Assembly (NCBI RefSeq): GCF_030272615.1
Contig: NC_081406.1
Location: 240,300,422 to 240,364,421 of the forward strand
DNA: 64,000 nt
Source: Cryptomeria japonica
Taxonomy: Eukaryota > Streptophyta > Pinopsida > Cupressales > Cupressaceae
Direction: 5' to 3'
Below are positions 47,241 through 59,590 of this stretch, one piece after another. The notes under the pieces were generated by a model that searched no databases, was not told the DNA's origin, and saw only the letters and a program-made list of their open reading frames with translations. The position numbers and the translations under genes were made by a program. Position 1 is the stretch's first letter, and each line of letters begins with the position of its first letter.

Positions 47241-47324
47241 CACGTCAAATATTTTTTGGGCCATTTTTGAAGGGGATCTGATGGTTCAAAATAAAGGAGT
47301 GATTGTGATAAAGTAGGTGGGAGG

Positions 47325-48092
47325 TAAGATTATTATGTTCCAAGTGGTACATAATGAGATGAGTAAATAGAATATAGTGATGAAAGAGGTAGGAGGAGAA
47401 AGTATTGTGTTTTAGGTTGCAGGTTTCATGGAGAACAAAAGAGTAGAAGTGATAGTGGTGGAGATAGGAGGAGAAAGCTTGAAAGTGTTTTTGAATTTTC
47501 TCTACACAAGACAATTGGGTAATAAGAGAGAGAGAGGGGGGGGTGGGGTATGGAGGAAGAGAGAGAGGGGGAGCATGTTGGTTTGTTATTCTTGTAAGAA
47601 ATATTGGTATTTCTTTTTATATTGTAATAATGGTTCATCTTGCCACTTTACGACACCACAATGCCATCTTTCCATCTTGACCCCTTAGGATTTCATATTC
47701 TCCTAAAGTGTCATGTTGTGTTATGTGGGGTCCTAAGGGAGAGGGAGAGAGAGAGGATGGGAAAGGGAGGGAGGGAGATGGGGGGAGAGGAAGAGATGTC
47801 CCATAATGTCGTTAAGGGTCATGTGGGGTCCTAATTGAGCCAAGCATGTCTTACAGCACTGTATGACCCCTTAAGACACCATATGACCCCTTAAGATATC
47901 ATACATGGTCCGAAGGGGTCATATGGCATCATTGGGGGTCATGTAGGGTCATAATGGGGCTGCACATGTGTTAGAACATCACATGGTCCTAAGGAGTCAT
48001 ATGTGTGCTAAGGAACCTTACATGATGTCGTTAGGTGCTATGTGGGGTCAAGAGAGAGAGAGAGATAGAGAGAGAGAGGGGGGGGTGGAGGT
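47325..48092. repeat. R20 repeat family, copy 2
   Basis: The modules of copy 1 recur: taagattattatgttccaag (47325), the gtagaagtgatagtgg segment, and ttgtaataatggttcatctt (47623). GA-rich runs lie at 47526-47575, 47740-47790 and 48053-48092. Between them are diverged 20-bp units of the type ccttaagacaccatatgacc in both orientations. Confidence 0.8.
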
Positions 48093-48114
48093 GGGGGGTA
48101 GGAATACAATGTAC

Positions 48115-48440
48115 AATAAGATATCAAAAGATAATATATATCAGTATACATGTACATGTCCATACACATATACATATAATACACATAAAATATCAAAAGA
48201 TAATACACATATACTTATTTTATATTTATATATATATATATATTATACATGTATATATTATAAACATACATATATGTATACATACATTATACACATATTA
48301 TATATATATATACATACATATGTGTGCATATATATATACACAGATTATATATACATATAATATCTACACACATACAATATCTACATATATACATATTATA
48401 AATATAAATATATGTATGTACACACACACATTTTAAACAT
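48115..48440. repeat. TA/CA/TACA microsatellite region
   Basis: Alternating tatata, acacat and tacata runs. The Tyr/Ile/His-rich frames across it are artefacts. Confidence 0.93.
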
Positions 48441-49499
48441 ACACATTAATTTATTTATGCTATAGTATGAAAGGAAGAACCACATATATGGTATTTTCTC
48501 CTTGGAACCGTGTACGTGCTGCTTAAAAAACAAACCCATACATGATTCTTATTCAAAAGAAACCCCATACATGCTCTTGTCTATTTAGGCTTGTAAATAG
48601 GCTTGGATGACAAAGTTGCGATTTGGAAGTTTGATTTCCCTCCATTTCCCTCCTTTTTGACGTGTTTTGTTTTATATGAACTTCGTTTCTCGACTTTGTC
48701 ATCAACAAGTTTACACTTCATCAAGTGGGTATTACTAAAATTGCCACCATATTTTCACCCATCTTCCGAGATTTCTAACCATATAACTTTTTTTAAAATT
48801 TGAACAACAAGAACATATTATTATTGAATTTCTTTTACCAGTGTCTCCATAGTTCTCAGAGACATACGTGTACCATTTTTTTAATAACTTTTGATCTACT
48901 TATCCAAATTTTAAAAAATTATATATTATTGTAGTGCACTTGATTTTTTACAATTTAAAAAAAAAAATTGCATTTTCAATTTTTTGGTGCAAGTTATGCT
49001 TCACGCATGAACAGGTACCTGATTTTCAGGATGTGCTCGATTGGAAAAATCGTGAAAAAAATACTCAACAAAAAACTACCAAAAATTACACAACTTATAG
49101 CGCTCACTCTTACCTATATTTCTGCCAAAGGATTTGTCAAAATACTAAATCAAACTATGACTTTTTTGATGCGCACAACAAACACTATGTTATGTTTTTG
49201 AGAAAAAATTAGGGTCTATTTTTCATGCGTGAAGGATTTGACCCCCTTAATCTTATCCAATTTTGAAAAAAATTAGTAGTATGGAAACTAGATTCAGAGT
49301 ACTACAATCTTTGTTCTTTGAGTATCTTCATATCTTGAGTGGATGGCTTTCAACTTTCTCCACCAAGTTTAGGTTTACTTGATTTCAGAAAAAAATAAAA
49401 ATAAAAAATTACAAAAAAATAAAAATAAAAGTGTCCTTTTATACCCCCTTTTTGCAAACCATCTTGGTCCACTTACCCTTTCATCATGTCAATGTTTTT
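48441..49499. other. No gene recognised
   Basis: A+T-rich sequence with short chance frames. The phrase cgtgtacgtgct (48510) also occurs at 38597 upstream of TE-8, a weak sign of a shared element end. Confidence 0.35.
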
Positions 49500-50455
49500 T
49501 CTAATCACCCTCTGCTTCAACTGTACATCCTTAATCTCATGGAATATACATTTGAAGATATTGAACATATCAATGGCCCCATCCTAGGCTAAAGCCAACA
49601 TATTAATGACCACCTCCTTATCAAAGCTAAGTAGATTGGAAGAAGGATCAAGGCTATTAGGGAAGGATTGGCGAGTCTCAGGGTTCTAAACAAGATGAGA
49701 TTCAAAAGAGGTTGAGGGAGAGGGATATTTTCTCTGAGCATCTTTCCCCTTATTTTTCTTAGGAGCTGACTTGGGGGATAAATCCTCATCCTCAAAGTCC
49801 ATATAGAAATCATCCTCTTGGAACTGGGTCTTCTCACAGTCAAAATTAACCTCAATAGAGGAGGAGGGTCTAGGTGATAGGGCTTTAGCATGTCTAAATA
49901 TTAACAAGATAAGACCAACATGCAACATGGGATACTTACCAGGGTCCTTTTTGTGGTTGGCTAAACTATCCTTTAAAGAGATGGCAAGAAAGAAAGGGAA
50001 AGAAATCCTCACCTTTTTTCTGAAGTGGTTGAGCAGGACAAAATGGTATGCAAAAGCCCTACTATATCTTTCGTCCAAAGTTACATATTCCATGAAAACC
50101 TTTAGCACATTATCCCATATTGCCTTAATCTTCGTCGTGTTGTAGCTAGTTGACTTGTCTCTAACTAAATTTTGCTTTTCCTTCCCCTTGGGGAAAAGCT
50201 TCACGTCATTCTCAGAAAACTTCCTGTCTTTGTAAAATTTCACACCGTCATTCGAAAGCCCAGTGATTTCAGAAATGACATCCTCATTGATCTTGAAATC
50301 CCTACCAAAAAAAGAAATAAAACTTTTGTTGTAATTATTCATAATGAGTCTGGTGATTTTGGATTTGTCCACATGTAGTTTCTCAATATAGGTGTTGAGA
50401 CAACCTTTTTCAAGGATCCTCCAGATGGTAGTTGTGTAAGGGAAAAAGTGAGACT
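49500..50455 (-). pseudogene. Orphan ORF (unknown protein with acidic tail)
   Basis: A minus-strand frame of about 250 codons reads from a possible splice acceptor at about 50455 (tgcttag, then SHFFPYTTTIWRILEKGC) through DKSKITRLIMNN and FISFFGRDFKINEDVISEIT to SFPFFLAISLKDSLANHKKD. It ends in an acidic/basic tail (DDFYMDFEDEDLSPKSAPKK) near 49700, and after stops continues to about 49500. It is longer and more protein-like than chance frames nearby. I do not recognise a domain. It may be a gene carried by a mobile element; the next recognisable feature upstream is the TE-10 LTR at 50702. Confidence 0.45.
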
Positions 50456-50701
50456 AAGCAAACAAGTCCTAATTCCACTCTCATGTACACATTGTAGAAT
50501 ACAAAAGAGCCTGGGGAGGTAACACACTTTAGATTCTTCTTGTGAGGAAGAGAGAGCCAATGATTACCTCTTAGGGTTTATAAATTCCTTTGATACAAAT
50601 GAGAGGAAGAAGTGATGCAAAAGTGCAGATTTGAATGATTTAACCTAGAATACAAGAATACATAAACAACCCTAATCTAGAAATGCAAAACTGAGAATAA
50701 C

Positions 50702-52085
50702 TGATATGCTGCAAAAAAGTACAGATTAAGAGGCAAATTCTAAGATGCCCCATGAGCTAAAATGTTCAAGACTAGGGTGTTGCGCCACTGTTATGATTCT
50801 ATAGACTTGAAGTTGTACCTATCAAGCTGGGATTTGAAGACTAAACCTTGTTGCTCTATCAAATCTTGTTGAAAATAAGGAGGTCGAGGGCACCACGCCC
50901 CTGTACTGGGCAAGACCAAGGTGCCACACCCCTATCCTAGGGGTTTTTGATGAATTTTGGCCCTCGAAACAATCCCTATGCACTCTATTGGTCCTGAAAC
51001 TTGCAGTGACGCTTGGATTTGAACCTGCACCTATAGTTGAAAATAGGGTTTTAGGTCGCTATATAAGGTTTTACCTTAGTCAAACCCCCATTTTGGTAAT
51101 TTTCACCTCAACAAATAGCCGATTTGTAAAGTAAAATAGTGTGTTCAAGAACTTTGTGTGTGTACAAGATCCTAGGATGAGAGTAAACAACCTAGAGCAA
51201 CCCTAAGAGTAAACCCTAATTACTTGTAATTGACAAAGTAAATTCTCTAAATCAGTGATGCAAAGTGATCTAAAGCGTGAATTTAAATTAAATTGATGTA
51301 ATGAAGCTCATACAAAGACATAGAAAGAACATGAAATCATACCCAACCCCAAGGGAGAGGTACAAGCCAATCTTCAGCCAATGATCTCATATTGCTTTCC
51401 CATATCTTAAAAAGCCCCCAATTGATGAAAGAATTTTTGATAAATGCTTGATAGGTGTTGTTGAATTTTGTTGAACACTCCAAATATCTTCTCTTTCACT
51501 ACATAGAATGATCCTTGTAATCTCTCCAAAAGATCTTTTTCAGATTCGATTGCTTAGACCTTCAAATGAAGAAAGGGAGATCTTATGTATGAAACCCTAG
51601 ATCTTAATTTCATCTTTAGGCTGAGCTAGGATTTGAATTTCCTACCAATGTTTTGGGGTTAAGCATTATAATATCATATAATTATGCTCCCAAAATTTTG
51701 GGAAAAATGTCGAGGACTGTGTGCAAAGCGCACATGGTCCAACCAACTTTTCACCAAATTTTTGGGGCCATTAGATATGATGAAATTAGATTGAATCCCA
51801 AAGTTATAGTTGATTTCAAGGTGTTTTGATATGTGAAATCTGGCCTTAAAGGTCAAAATAGGACATAATTAGGGTTCATGATTTAATGATTAAAATGAAA
51901 AGGGACACACTTAGGATAAAGGGACCAACTTTATAACATGTGAAGAGTTGAAATATGACTTTAGATTTAATTAAAAATACTTAAAGGAGATGAGAAATGC
52001 AAGATGAAAAACACACTAAGGCGGGTGCTAAACCAAGCGTGGAATTGTACCACCCTAGAAAGGGTGTATAGTTTACGACGCTACA
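50702..52085 (-). repeat. 3' LTR of TE-10 (about 1384 bp)
   Basis: On the minus strand it opens TGTAGCGTCGTAAACTAT right after a polypurine tract. The other end is set at TGATATGCTGC (50702) by comparison with the TE-3 LTR start TGATGCTCTGC; the similar length supports it. The partner LTR is not in the window. A TATA-like sequence (TATATAG on the minus strand) lies near 51060. Confidence 0.65.
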
Positions 52086-52101
52086 TTTAGCCTCCACTTT
52101 A
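52086..52101 (-). other. Polypurine tract of TE-10
   Basis: TAAAGTGGAGGCTAAA on the minus strand, directly before TGTAG. Confidence 0.75.
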
Positions 52102-53049
52102 AAGGTCATATGACACTACGTGCATATGCAAGCTAAAGTATAGAAAAAGTAAACATCATTTGAAAAAGGATATATCCATAAATTGTTGGACGAAGCCCCC
52201 AGCGGTATCTGCAGTACATAGTTAGGAACCGCACCCTATAAAACCACATGTTAGATCACAAAATAACCTAATGCTTACTAAAGAAAGTGATACAATTTGT
52301 AGGTAGCTATATGCCACCCCTATTTTGGCTTTCTTATTAGGGAGGTGAAATAGGGTATCATGTTTATCGCAACGAATTGTGATGAAAATCTTGATGAAAA
52401 ATGTTCACAACAAGGCTCAATCATCCAAGCACTTTATGGAAAAATGTGGAGAAAGAGAGAGAATTCATGATTCCAATGCCACCAACGGCACAAAAAATTA
52501 CATCTCCCTAGCTCAAGTTATGATAGATTAAGTGAAAAGGGCGAAATTAGAGTTTTTAACTTAAAATCGTAAAACGAAAAAGTGCATACATCATAAATAT
52601 GAAAGTGACACTCTCACTTGTCACTTTTTGACTTTCAACACTATTCACTATAGAGGAGCCCACTTATTAATCATCATTCCTCAACGTAGACCCGAGCGAC
52701 CCACGTAGATGGAGATCTTGCGCTAAGCCATTTTGACCGGCGGACCACTTGACGAGGTGAGTTGACCTTCCATTGACTCTTCTTTGACTTTCTCAATTGC
52801 ATTAATTTTCAATATTGATGTTGTCATCGCCTAGATCCTACATGTGCCCTCTATTCGGGACCCATGGGTCCTAGGGCACCCTGGTCCTCCCTGTGCGCCC
52901 TAGTCCTAAGAGGGTGCATGGGGAGGAATAGGGCTCCCTAGGACCCAAGAGGGGGCCCTGGTTCTCTTTGGGCACCTAAGTCCCAAGGGGGCACCCTGGT
53001 CCACTTAGGGCACCATGGTCCCATCTCAAAGTAACCAAGGGTCACATGG
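52102..53049 (-). other. 3' untranslated region of TE-10
   Basis: No coding content. At 52855-53030 phrases of the type gggcaccctggtcc and ccctaggaccca repeat several times, a local G/C-rich minisatellite-like stretch. There is no AGCGCT array here, unlike TE-3. Confidence 0.45.
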
Positions 53050-54960
53050 GATCAAGCATCAGACAGATAGGATAGAATGATGATGATTTATGTTAGATGC
53101 TCATGATAGTTTGAGTGATTACTGATGATCTCATGTTTTCACTTTTACAAATTCTTCCCTATATCCAAGAGCATATTGTTGGTCACACCTTCAAGAGCCT
53201 ACTGAGTAAGATTCCACGGCTCTCACTAGAGGATATAGAATTTCTCGACGATGTAGGGTTGTGGTATGTGATACCCATGCCCGCCATCAAGTTCCATTCA
53301 ATGATGCTAATGGCACTGATGGACAGATGGGATGTGGATACCTCCACATTTATGCTACTCGTGGGCGAGATGTCAGTCACACTTGAGGTTGTATATCGTA
53401 TTCTTTGTTTTCCCGTTAGGGGAGAAATAGTGAGATATCGAGTCGATTGCACCGCTGCCGACTATCAGAGGGAGCAGTTCTACTGCATCAAGAGAGAGAT
53501 GCCCGGTGAGACAAGGGGCTGCATTATGATCAGTTAGCTCCTATATGCCACTGGTAAGATTTCGCTAGTGAGACAACTGATGATTACAACCATTGCATTA
53601 GTCGATGCCCTAATGGGTGTGACACACATATGCATGGTGGTCTCACTTATGTAGTTAGAGATATGGAGAGACATTAGAGGGTATTCTCCTAGGGGCGGAG
53701 CATGTTATCCTATCTCTACCATGACCTAGGAGAGTACATGTCCAGACAAGGATGCAGCCTGATGACCTACACACTGCTACATATATGGATATTCGATCAC
53801 ATTACATGCACCAGACTTGTTGGGGTACCCCTTGACTTGTCTCCAAAGTAGCCTAGAGTGTTCACATATCCACTTACTCGTGAGTGGGGGTTTGGGGATC
53901 TGCTGCATTGGAGAGTGAATTTTGACAGATCGATAGAGGATTTCATTAGATGGAGACCCTACCTTAGGATGTTCATGTGGGAAAGGATATAGAGGCAGTT
54001 GTTTTGTATGCAGTGAAACTATCTACTAGAGGGATGATATAGCCACCTCATGGTCCCATTCTACTTTGACCAAGTTTGATGGTAGTTTGGGTTTGAGTAG
54101 TGTTTTCCATTAGACGTGCCTATCTATATCTGGCACTCACGTGTGACTCCTAGGTCAGGATCCATTCTGAGGCCTACCAATGATGAGATTGATATCACAG
54201 ATTCAGATGGGTCAGATTGGAACATCGCGATCGATTATAGAGATTATGTGGGCACACACCATTGGTACATCACATGGTGGGGTAGGACATACCCTATAGC
54301 CATCTTTCCAACAGACTATCCTAGAGAGAACCATAGACCATGGAGAAATACAGATGATGAGGAGGACCCTGACACATCTGAGGATCCTAGTGAGGAGGAC
54401 ATAGATGATCAAGATGATGATGCATGGCAGCAAGAGGTTGGCAGTGCAAGAGAGGGAGAGCAGGATGGTGATGATGAGGAGGACAGAGAAGATGAGGAGG
54501 AGGAAGAGGATGAGGAGGGAGAGGACGAGGAGGGCGAGGAGAGAGGGGAGGATGAGTTAGATGTAGTTCCTCATCACTCAAGGGATGACACCATAGCCCT
54601 AAATCCATTGAGAATTCCATTACGAGTGGAGAAGGACCCTATAATAGGTCCTAACTCTATTCCCTGTCATCCTATTCCCACCGTACATAGACACTATGAG
54701 CGTGGACAGCCTAGCGAGTCCCAGTCGTAGAGGTCCCTTTCTCCGACCCCTATTGGCAAGAGGGAGATCCAGGTAAAGTATTTTATGATTATATTTAATT
54801 TATGCCTCTTAATATTTTATATTGAATGACATAGAATATTACTGATGAAAATATCTCTCTAACTCTATAGTTGGTGTCTAGGAGTGGCGCTCCTTGATCC
54901 AGAACACAATGACATATCTCATCATGACCACACACATTCCTAGCTTCTCATAGATAGTGC
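53050..54960 (+). pseudogene. Antisense plant-mobile-domain gene in TE-10
   Basis: On the plus strand, opposite to the retroelement, the PMD hallmark is seen near 53300-53440: LMALMDRWDVDTSTFMLLVG, then EMSVTLEVVYRILCFPVRGE. After a frameshift between 53540 and 53710 the domain continues (WIFDHITCTRL, then FIRWRPYLRMFMWE). The C-terminal half (54116-54730) is open: YIWHSRVTPRSGS, then a long Asp/Glu-rich run. A GT-AG intron of about 96 bases seems to follow (gtaaag at 54773, ctatag to 54868). Its place relative to integrase and LTR is the same as in TE-3, but its tail is acidic instead of Gly-rich. Several stops show that it is decayed. Confidence 0.68.
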
Positions 54961-55870
54961 ATAGACCATAGAGGAGTGTGGGGTAGCACAAGGACCTATT
55001 CAACCCTATTTGGTTTGAGATGGAGGTTGGAGAGATATATATATATATATACTTTTCTAGAGAGACTACAACAGACAAAGCACAATCTAGTAGTATCTTG
55101 GGTAGAGGCAGCAACATATTGAGGAATCATGATGGAGAGGGATCATAGGAGCTCCTCATGGAGTCACTCATGCTCCACATCATGATATACACCCATGGGC
55201 CCACCTCCACGACCAGATCAGTAGGGGACATCTAGTCACCATCCTCCAGCTACTACTCCTATGGATAGGAGATGATCATGATATGATATTTTTGATATAC
55301 AATGATATATATGTTATGACATTTATTGATATATTTTGTCTCAAACATGTAATATTAATTCATGAAATAATGTATGCATTGCTTTGATTAAAAGTAACAT
55401 ATTTGGTAATGAACATGTATGTCTAATTTAATTTCCATTTGATTGATTTCTCAATGCTTCATGATTAAATTGGTACATGTGTGACTTAATTTAATAACTA
55501 AGTATTTAATTAAATGCTACCTTGGTGAAATAGATGGAAAATGTGTTAAGCTTAAGAATTATATAACTAATGTGAATTAATTAACTCTAATTAAACACAA
55601 CATGATATAACCCTATTTAACACATAAGAAATTGTATAACATGTTAGCACATATAAAATATAAATCTATCACAATTTACATAAATGAATCCAAGACAAAC
55701 AACAAAGTGAAGAAACATGTTTGTCAGGAATGAAGTAATGTAGACTAAAGAATACAATATCATTTAATACCACATACTTTAATGAAGATATGCTAACATA
55801 TTATTCAATTTTGAAAAAAGAAAAGACACTCGAAGAGAGAGAGAATAAACTTAGAAGAAGAGAGATAGAG
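54961..55870. other. Non-coding region of TE-10 between PMD gene and integrase
   Basis: A+T-rich, no recognised coding content. It corresponds to the repeat zone 7150-9770 in TE-3. Confidence 0.4.
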
Positions 55871-56864
55871 GGAAAGATTAAGCATAGTATCTATGAAGAT
55901 GCATAACATTTATGGGTTCCTTGAGAGGCATACCTTCCACATCTGCTATCTTGTAAGCACTCGATCCATAGAATTTGACAACAATGTATGGTCCAAGCCA
56001 ATTAGGGCTGAATTTTCCTTTCTCCCTGGGTAAGGCATTCACATTGCGCTGATTCTCATAAAGTACCAAATTGCCTACTGAGAAGGAATGTTGAATGACT
56101 TTATCATTGTAGCTTCGTTGTAGAGTTTTATGATATGCTTGAATATTCTCAAGAGCATTTATGCGACGTTCATTGAGCATCTCAAGTTGATGAAGCTTAT
56201 GTTCTCTATAGGAATCATCATCCATTGTACCCTTAAGGGAAACTCTTAAAGATAGAATTTCCAACTCCAAAGGCATAATAGCATCATCACCATAAGCAAG
56301 ATTATAAGGAGTACAACCTATAGCAATACACATGCTCCTCTGGTAAGCCCAAAGAGCATAGATCAACTGAGCATTCCAATCCTTACCATGCTTTTTCACT
56401 GTCTTACGAAGGATTTTCTCATTTATCATATTTGAAGATTTATCTTGACCATTTGATTGAGGATAGTATGGTGTAGAAAATTTATGTTGAATATGATATT
56501 TCTTGAGAAAATTCTTCACATATTTGTATTTAAATAATGTTCCATTATCTGAAACCAAAGCGGAAGGTATTCTGAATCAGGAAATGAGGTTTTCTAAGAT
56601 AAATTGACAAATTACTTTGGCAGTAGTAGATCAAAGAGGAATTGCTTCTACCCACTTTGTAAAGTAATCAGTTGCAGTGAGGATGAAAGTATATCCTTGA
56701 GATGAAGGAGAAGATATTTTACCAATGAGATCCAAACCCCATGTAGAAAAGGGCCAAGTTGCTACTAGAGATCGAATTTCTTGGGTAGGGGCATGGATCA
56801 AATTGCTATGTTGTTGATACTGATGACATTTATTAACAAATGCAAAGGAATCCTTTTTCATGGT
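55871..56864 (-). pseudogene. TE-10 integrase core and C-terminus
   Basis: The minus strand carries the zinc-finger end (CHQYQQH, where the second Cys of CHQC is Tyr), WGLDLIGKISSPSSQG (first Asp), TATDYFTKWVEAIPL, and after a stop VSDNGTLF (second Asp). YPQSNGQDKSSN has Lys in place of the catalytic Glu. The C-terminal domain is complete: WAYQRSMCIAIGCTPYNLAY, VGNLVLYENQRN, then WLGPYIVVKFYGSSAYKIAD to the end near 55878. Stops at about 56630 and 56580 and the missing Glu make it inactive. Confidence 0.88.
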
Positions 56865-57384
56865 CTACCAATAATATCCCATTTGGAGCAATCTTTGAAC
56901 TAAATATCTACCTCTGAAATGCCCCCCGCAAGCACCTGAATGTGCTTCCTCAAGGGCAACAGGGATTTCAGCTTTGTTAAGACATCGAAGGAGAAGATCA
57001 TTATAACCCATCCTATACAAAACAATAGAAAGGATAATGTATCTAGCGGCCAACTTGCGAATCCTAGCCCTAGTATTCTTGTTCGTAGAGTCGAGAAAGG
57101 TACCATCATTCAAATATCTTTTGATATGTGAGTACCACTCATCAAAATCTATAATGCAACAATATGCCACATCACTAGGATTATCAGCAATAGCCAGGGT
57201 AGTGAGGTTGTGAATGGTGAATTTGATATCTACCAAGGGGTCCTCTAGAGACATAAGAGAGGTTGCACATGTCATTGTGTCAGCATGTCGATTATCTTTT
57301 CGAGGAACAGACTCCATGGTATAAGAATCAAACTTTTGCAACAAGGATATAGCTAAATCTCTATATTGTGATAATTTATCTTGC
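56865..57384 (-). pseudogene. TE-10 second RNase H (C-terminal part) and integrase zinc finger
   Basis: It starts at QDKLSQYRDLAISLLQKF, just inside the TE-11 insertion, continues with VPRKDNRHADTMTC (last Asp of the archaeal-type RNase H), and ends with LEEAHSGACGGHFRGRYLVQ, the His pair of the integrase zinc finger. The N-terminal part of the same domain is at 61382-61790. Confidence 0.82.
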
Positions 57385-57388
57385 TTAG
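57384..57388. repeat. Left target duplication of TE-11 (CTTAG)
   Basis: cttag here and cttag at 61378-61382 flank TE-11. The strict PIF/Harbinger reading is a TTA duplication (57385-57387 and 61379-61381). The CTTAG core fits the preferred target reported for PIF elements. Removing TE-11 with one copy restores the RNase H reading frame. Confidence 0.75.
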
Positions 57389-58253
57389 GGGTATGTGCAG
57401 GATCATGGTGTGCCAAAAGAGGCCCTTAAGTGGCAATGAAATTTTAGAAAACCAGAGTTATGCAACTTGACATGAAAATTTGAATAAGTTGTGAACATTA
57501 TTTTTAAAATATGTAAGAAGAGAATCTATAGAAAATTGATGTAGTTTCTAAGCTACTAGTTGTTTTTTGAAAAAAGAAAATCCTATTTGATGAAAATTTG
57601 AAATTTCAATGTAGTGGTACTAAAATTTCAGGAAAAAGTTAAGAAGTAGATGTATGTTTGACCACCCTAATCACAATCAAATCATTTTTTTTTTATAATA
57701 TAAGTATTAGACTCATGTCCGGATGTGACACATATTTTTTTATAATGTTTTATAAAGTAAATAATTATTTATGAATTTTTTACTATAGCTTTTTCAGAAA
57801 TTCAGAAACTCCTACATCTGACCACCTTAACTTAGTAAAAATATTATGAATTTTTTTTAAAAAAATTTTCCCTATAGTAGACGAAGCATAGGATGTGACA
57901 CATGTTTTGGATTCAAAAAATGTTATACCGTTTGAAAGTTATGGGTGTTTTTCAATTAGTCTATCAATCAGGACTTTTGTCATAATTCAATTAGAAAATA
58001 AATAATAATTATTTATTAGTCGAAATAAGACAAGCCTTATATTGTTGGAAATCTAAGAACATCCTTAGAAAACCCTTTTCATTTTATCAATTTTGGCTAT
58101 AAAAAAAGTTGTTAGCCACTAGTGTAAAGTTTGGAAAATCAAGGAATACTGAAAAACACACTTTTCAGTTGACTTTCTAGGCTTGTCACTTCCAAGACAA
58201 ATCCCAAAGCATTCCCAAGCCAAAATTTCAAATTTGAAATTTGTACAACAAAA

Positions 58254-58311
58254 ATCAGATATCTGGTACAATCGGACATCCGATTATATCAGATATCCGA
58301 TTTCTATAAGT
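58254..58311. repeat. Left subterminal palindromes of TE-11
   Basis: Three variants of ATCGGATATCCGAT (tcagatatctgg, atcggacatccgat, atcagatatccgatt) lie within 58 bases. The same word recurs near the right end. Confidence 0.8.
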
Positions 58312-58429
58312 AAATTCACTAACTAAATTTGCACATAATTAATCTATTGTTTATTAATATATTAATATATTAATATATTAATATACAATATATTAATTTA
58401 TAAATAAATTAATATATGATATTAGGGAG

Positions 58430-58660
58430 AGGGAGAAAGACACACACACACAGATGGGGAGGGGGAAGGGAGAGAGATAGAGAGATTAGGAGAGAGAAAG
58501 AGAGAGAGATAAATAGATTAGGGGGGGAGAGAGAGAGAGGGGGGGAAGAGGGGAGAGAGGGGGGAAGGGAGGGAGAGACATTAGGGGAGAAAGAGAGAGA
58601 GAGAGAGAGGGCGGGGGGGGGGAAGGGAGAGAGAGAGAGGGAGGGGGAAAGGGTCATATT
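58430..58660. repeat. GA-rich arm in TE-11
   Basis: A purine tract of gagaga and ggggg runs, mirrored by the CT-rich tract at 59309-59590. Frames across it are artefacts. Confidence 0.93.
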
Positions 58661-59310
58661 GTGTCCTAAGGGATCATATTATGTCCTATGACCCATTAGA
58701 ACATAATATGACCCCTTAGGTGTCAATTTTTTGTAAGCAACAGTGGCACTACTTTTTATATTGTAATAATGGTTCATCTTGCCACCTTATGACACACTAC
58801 AACCACTTATGACACCATATGGTGTCATTAGAGGTCATATGATGTCTTAAGGGGTCATGGGATACCATATAACCCATAAGGACAACATATGACCCCTTAT
58901 GACACCATATTGGGTTGTCATGAGTCCTATGGTGTCCTAAGGGGTCATATTGTGTCCTACGACCCCTCAGGACACCATATGACCCCTTACAACACCAAAT
59001 TGTGTTATTATGCATCATATTGTGTCCTAAGGGGTCATATTGTGTCATATGACCTCTTTAAGACACCATATGACCCCTTAGGAAACAATATGACCCTTTA
59101 CGACTTTATATGATGTCATTATGGGTCATATGACCCCTTATGACACCATATGGTGTTGTTAGGGGTCATATGGTGTCCTAAGGGGTCATGGGACACCATA
59201 TGACCCCCTATGTCACCATATTGGGTCGTTATGGGTCCTATGGTGTCCTAAGGGGTCATATTGTGTCCTACGACCCCTTAGGACACCATATGACCCATAA
59301 TTATGCAATT
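58649..59310. repeat. R20 repeat family, copy 3 (long array)
   Basis: Over 25 units of about 20 bp of the type gacaccatatgaccccttag and its complement ctaaggggtcatatggtgtc alternate through 660 bases. The shared module ttgtaataatggttcatctt is at 58759. Units contain catatg and often form perfect palindromes with their neighbours. Confidence 0.9.
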
Positions 59311-59443
59311 AGGGGTCTCTCTCTCTCCTCTCTCTCTCTCCCTCCCCCTCTCTCCCCTAATCTCTCTCTTTCTCCCCTCTCCCCTCATCTTTCTCTCTCT
59401 CTCCCCCTACCCTGTCTCCCCATCTCCCATAATATCTCTCTCT

Positions 59444-59489
<46 letters not shown>

Positions 59490-59590
59490 CTAATCTCTCT
59501 CTCTCTCCCCCTCTCCCCCCTCTCCCCCTCCCCCCTCTCTCCCCCCAATCTCTCTCTCTCTCTCCCTCTCCCCTAATCTTTCTCTCTAGG
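59309..59590. repeat. CT-rich arm in TE-11
   Basis: A pyrimidine tract, the inverted counterpart of 58430-58660. Leu/Ser/Pro-rich frames here are artefacts. Confidence 0.93.

Noticed and set aside
47968-48436. Tyr/Ile-rich frames of about 130 codons
   Set aside because: TA/CA microsatellite translation.
58649-59310. Possible CRISPR array
   Set aside because: 20-bp units in both orientations without spacers; eukaryotic context.
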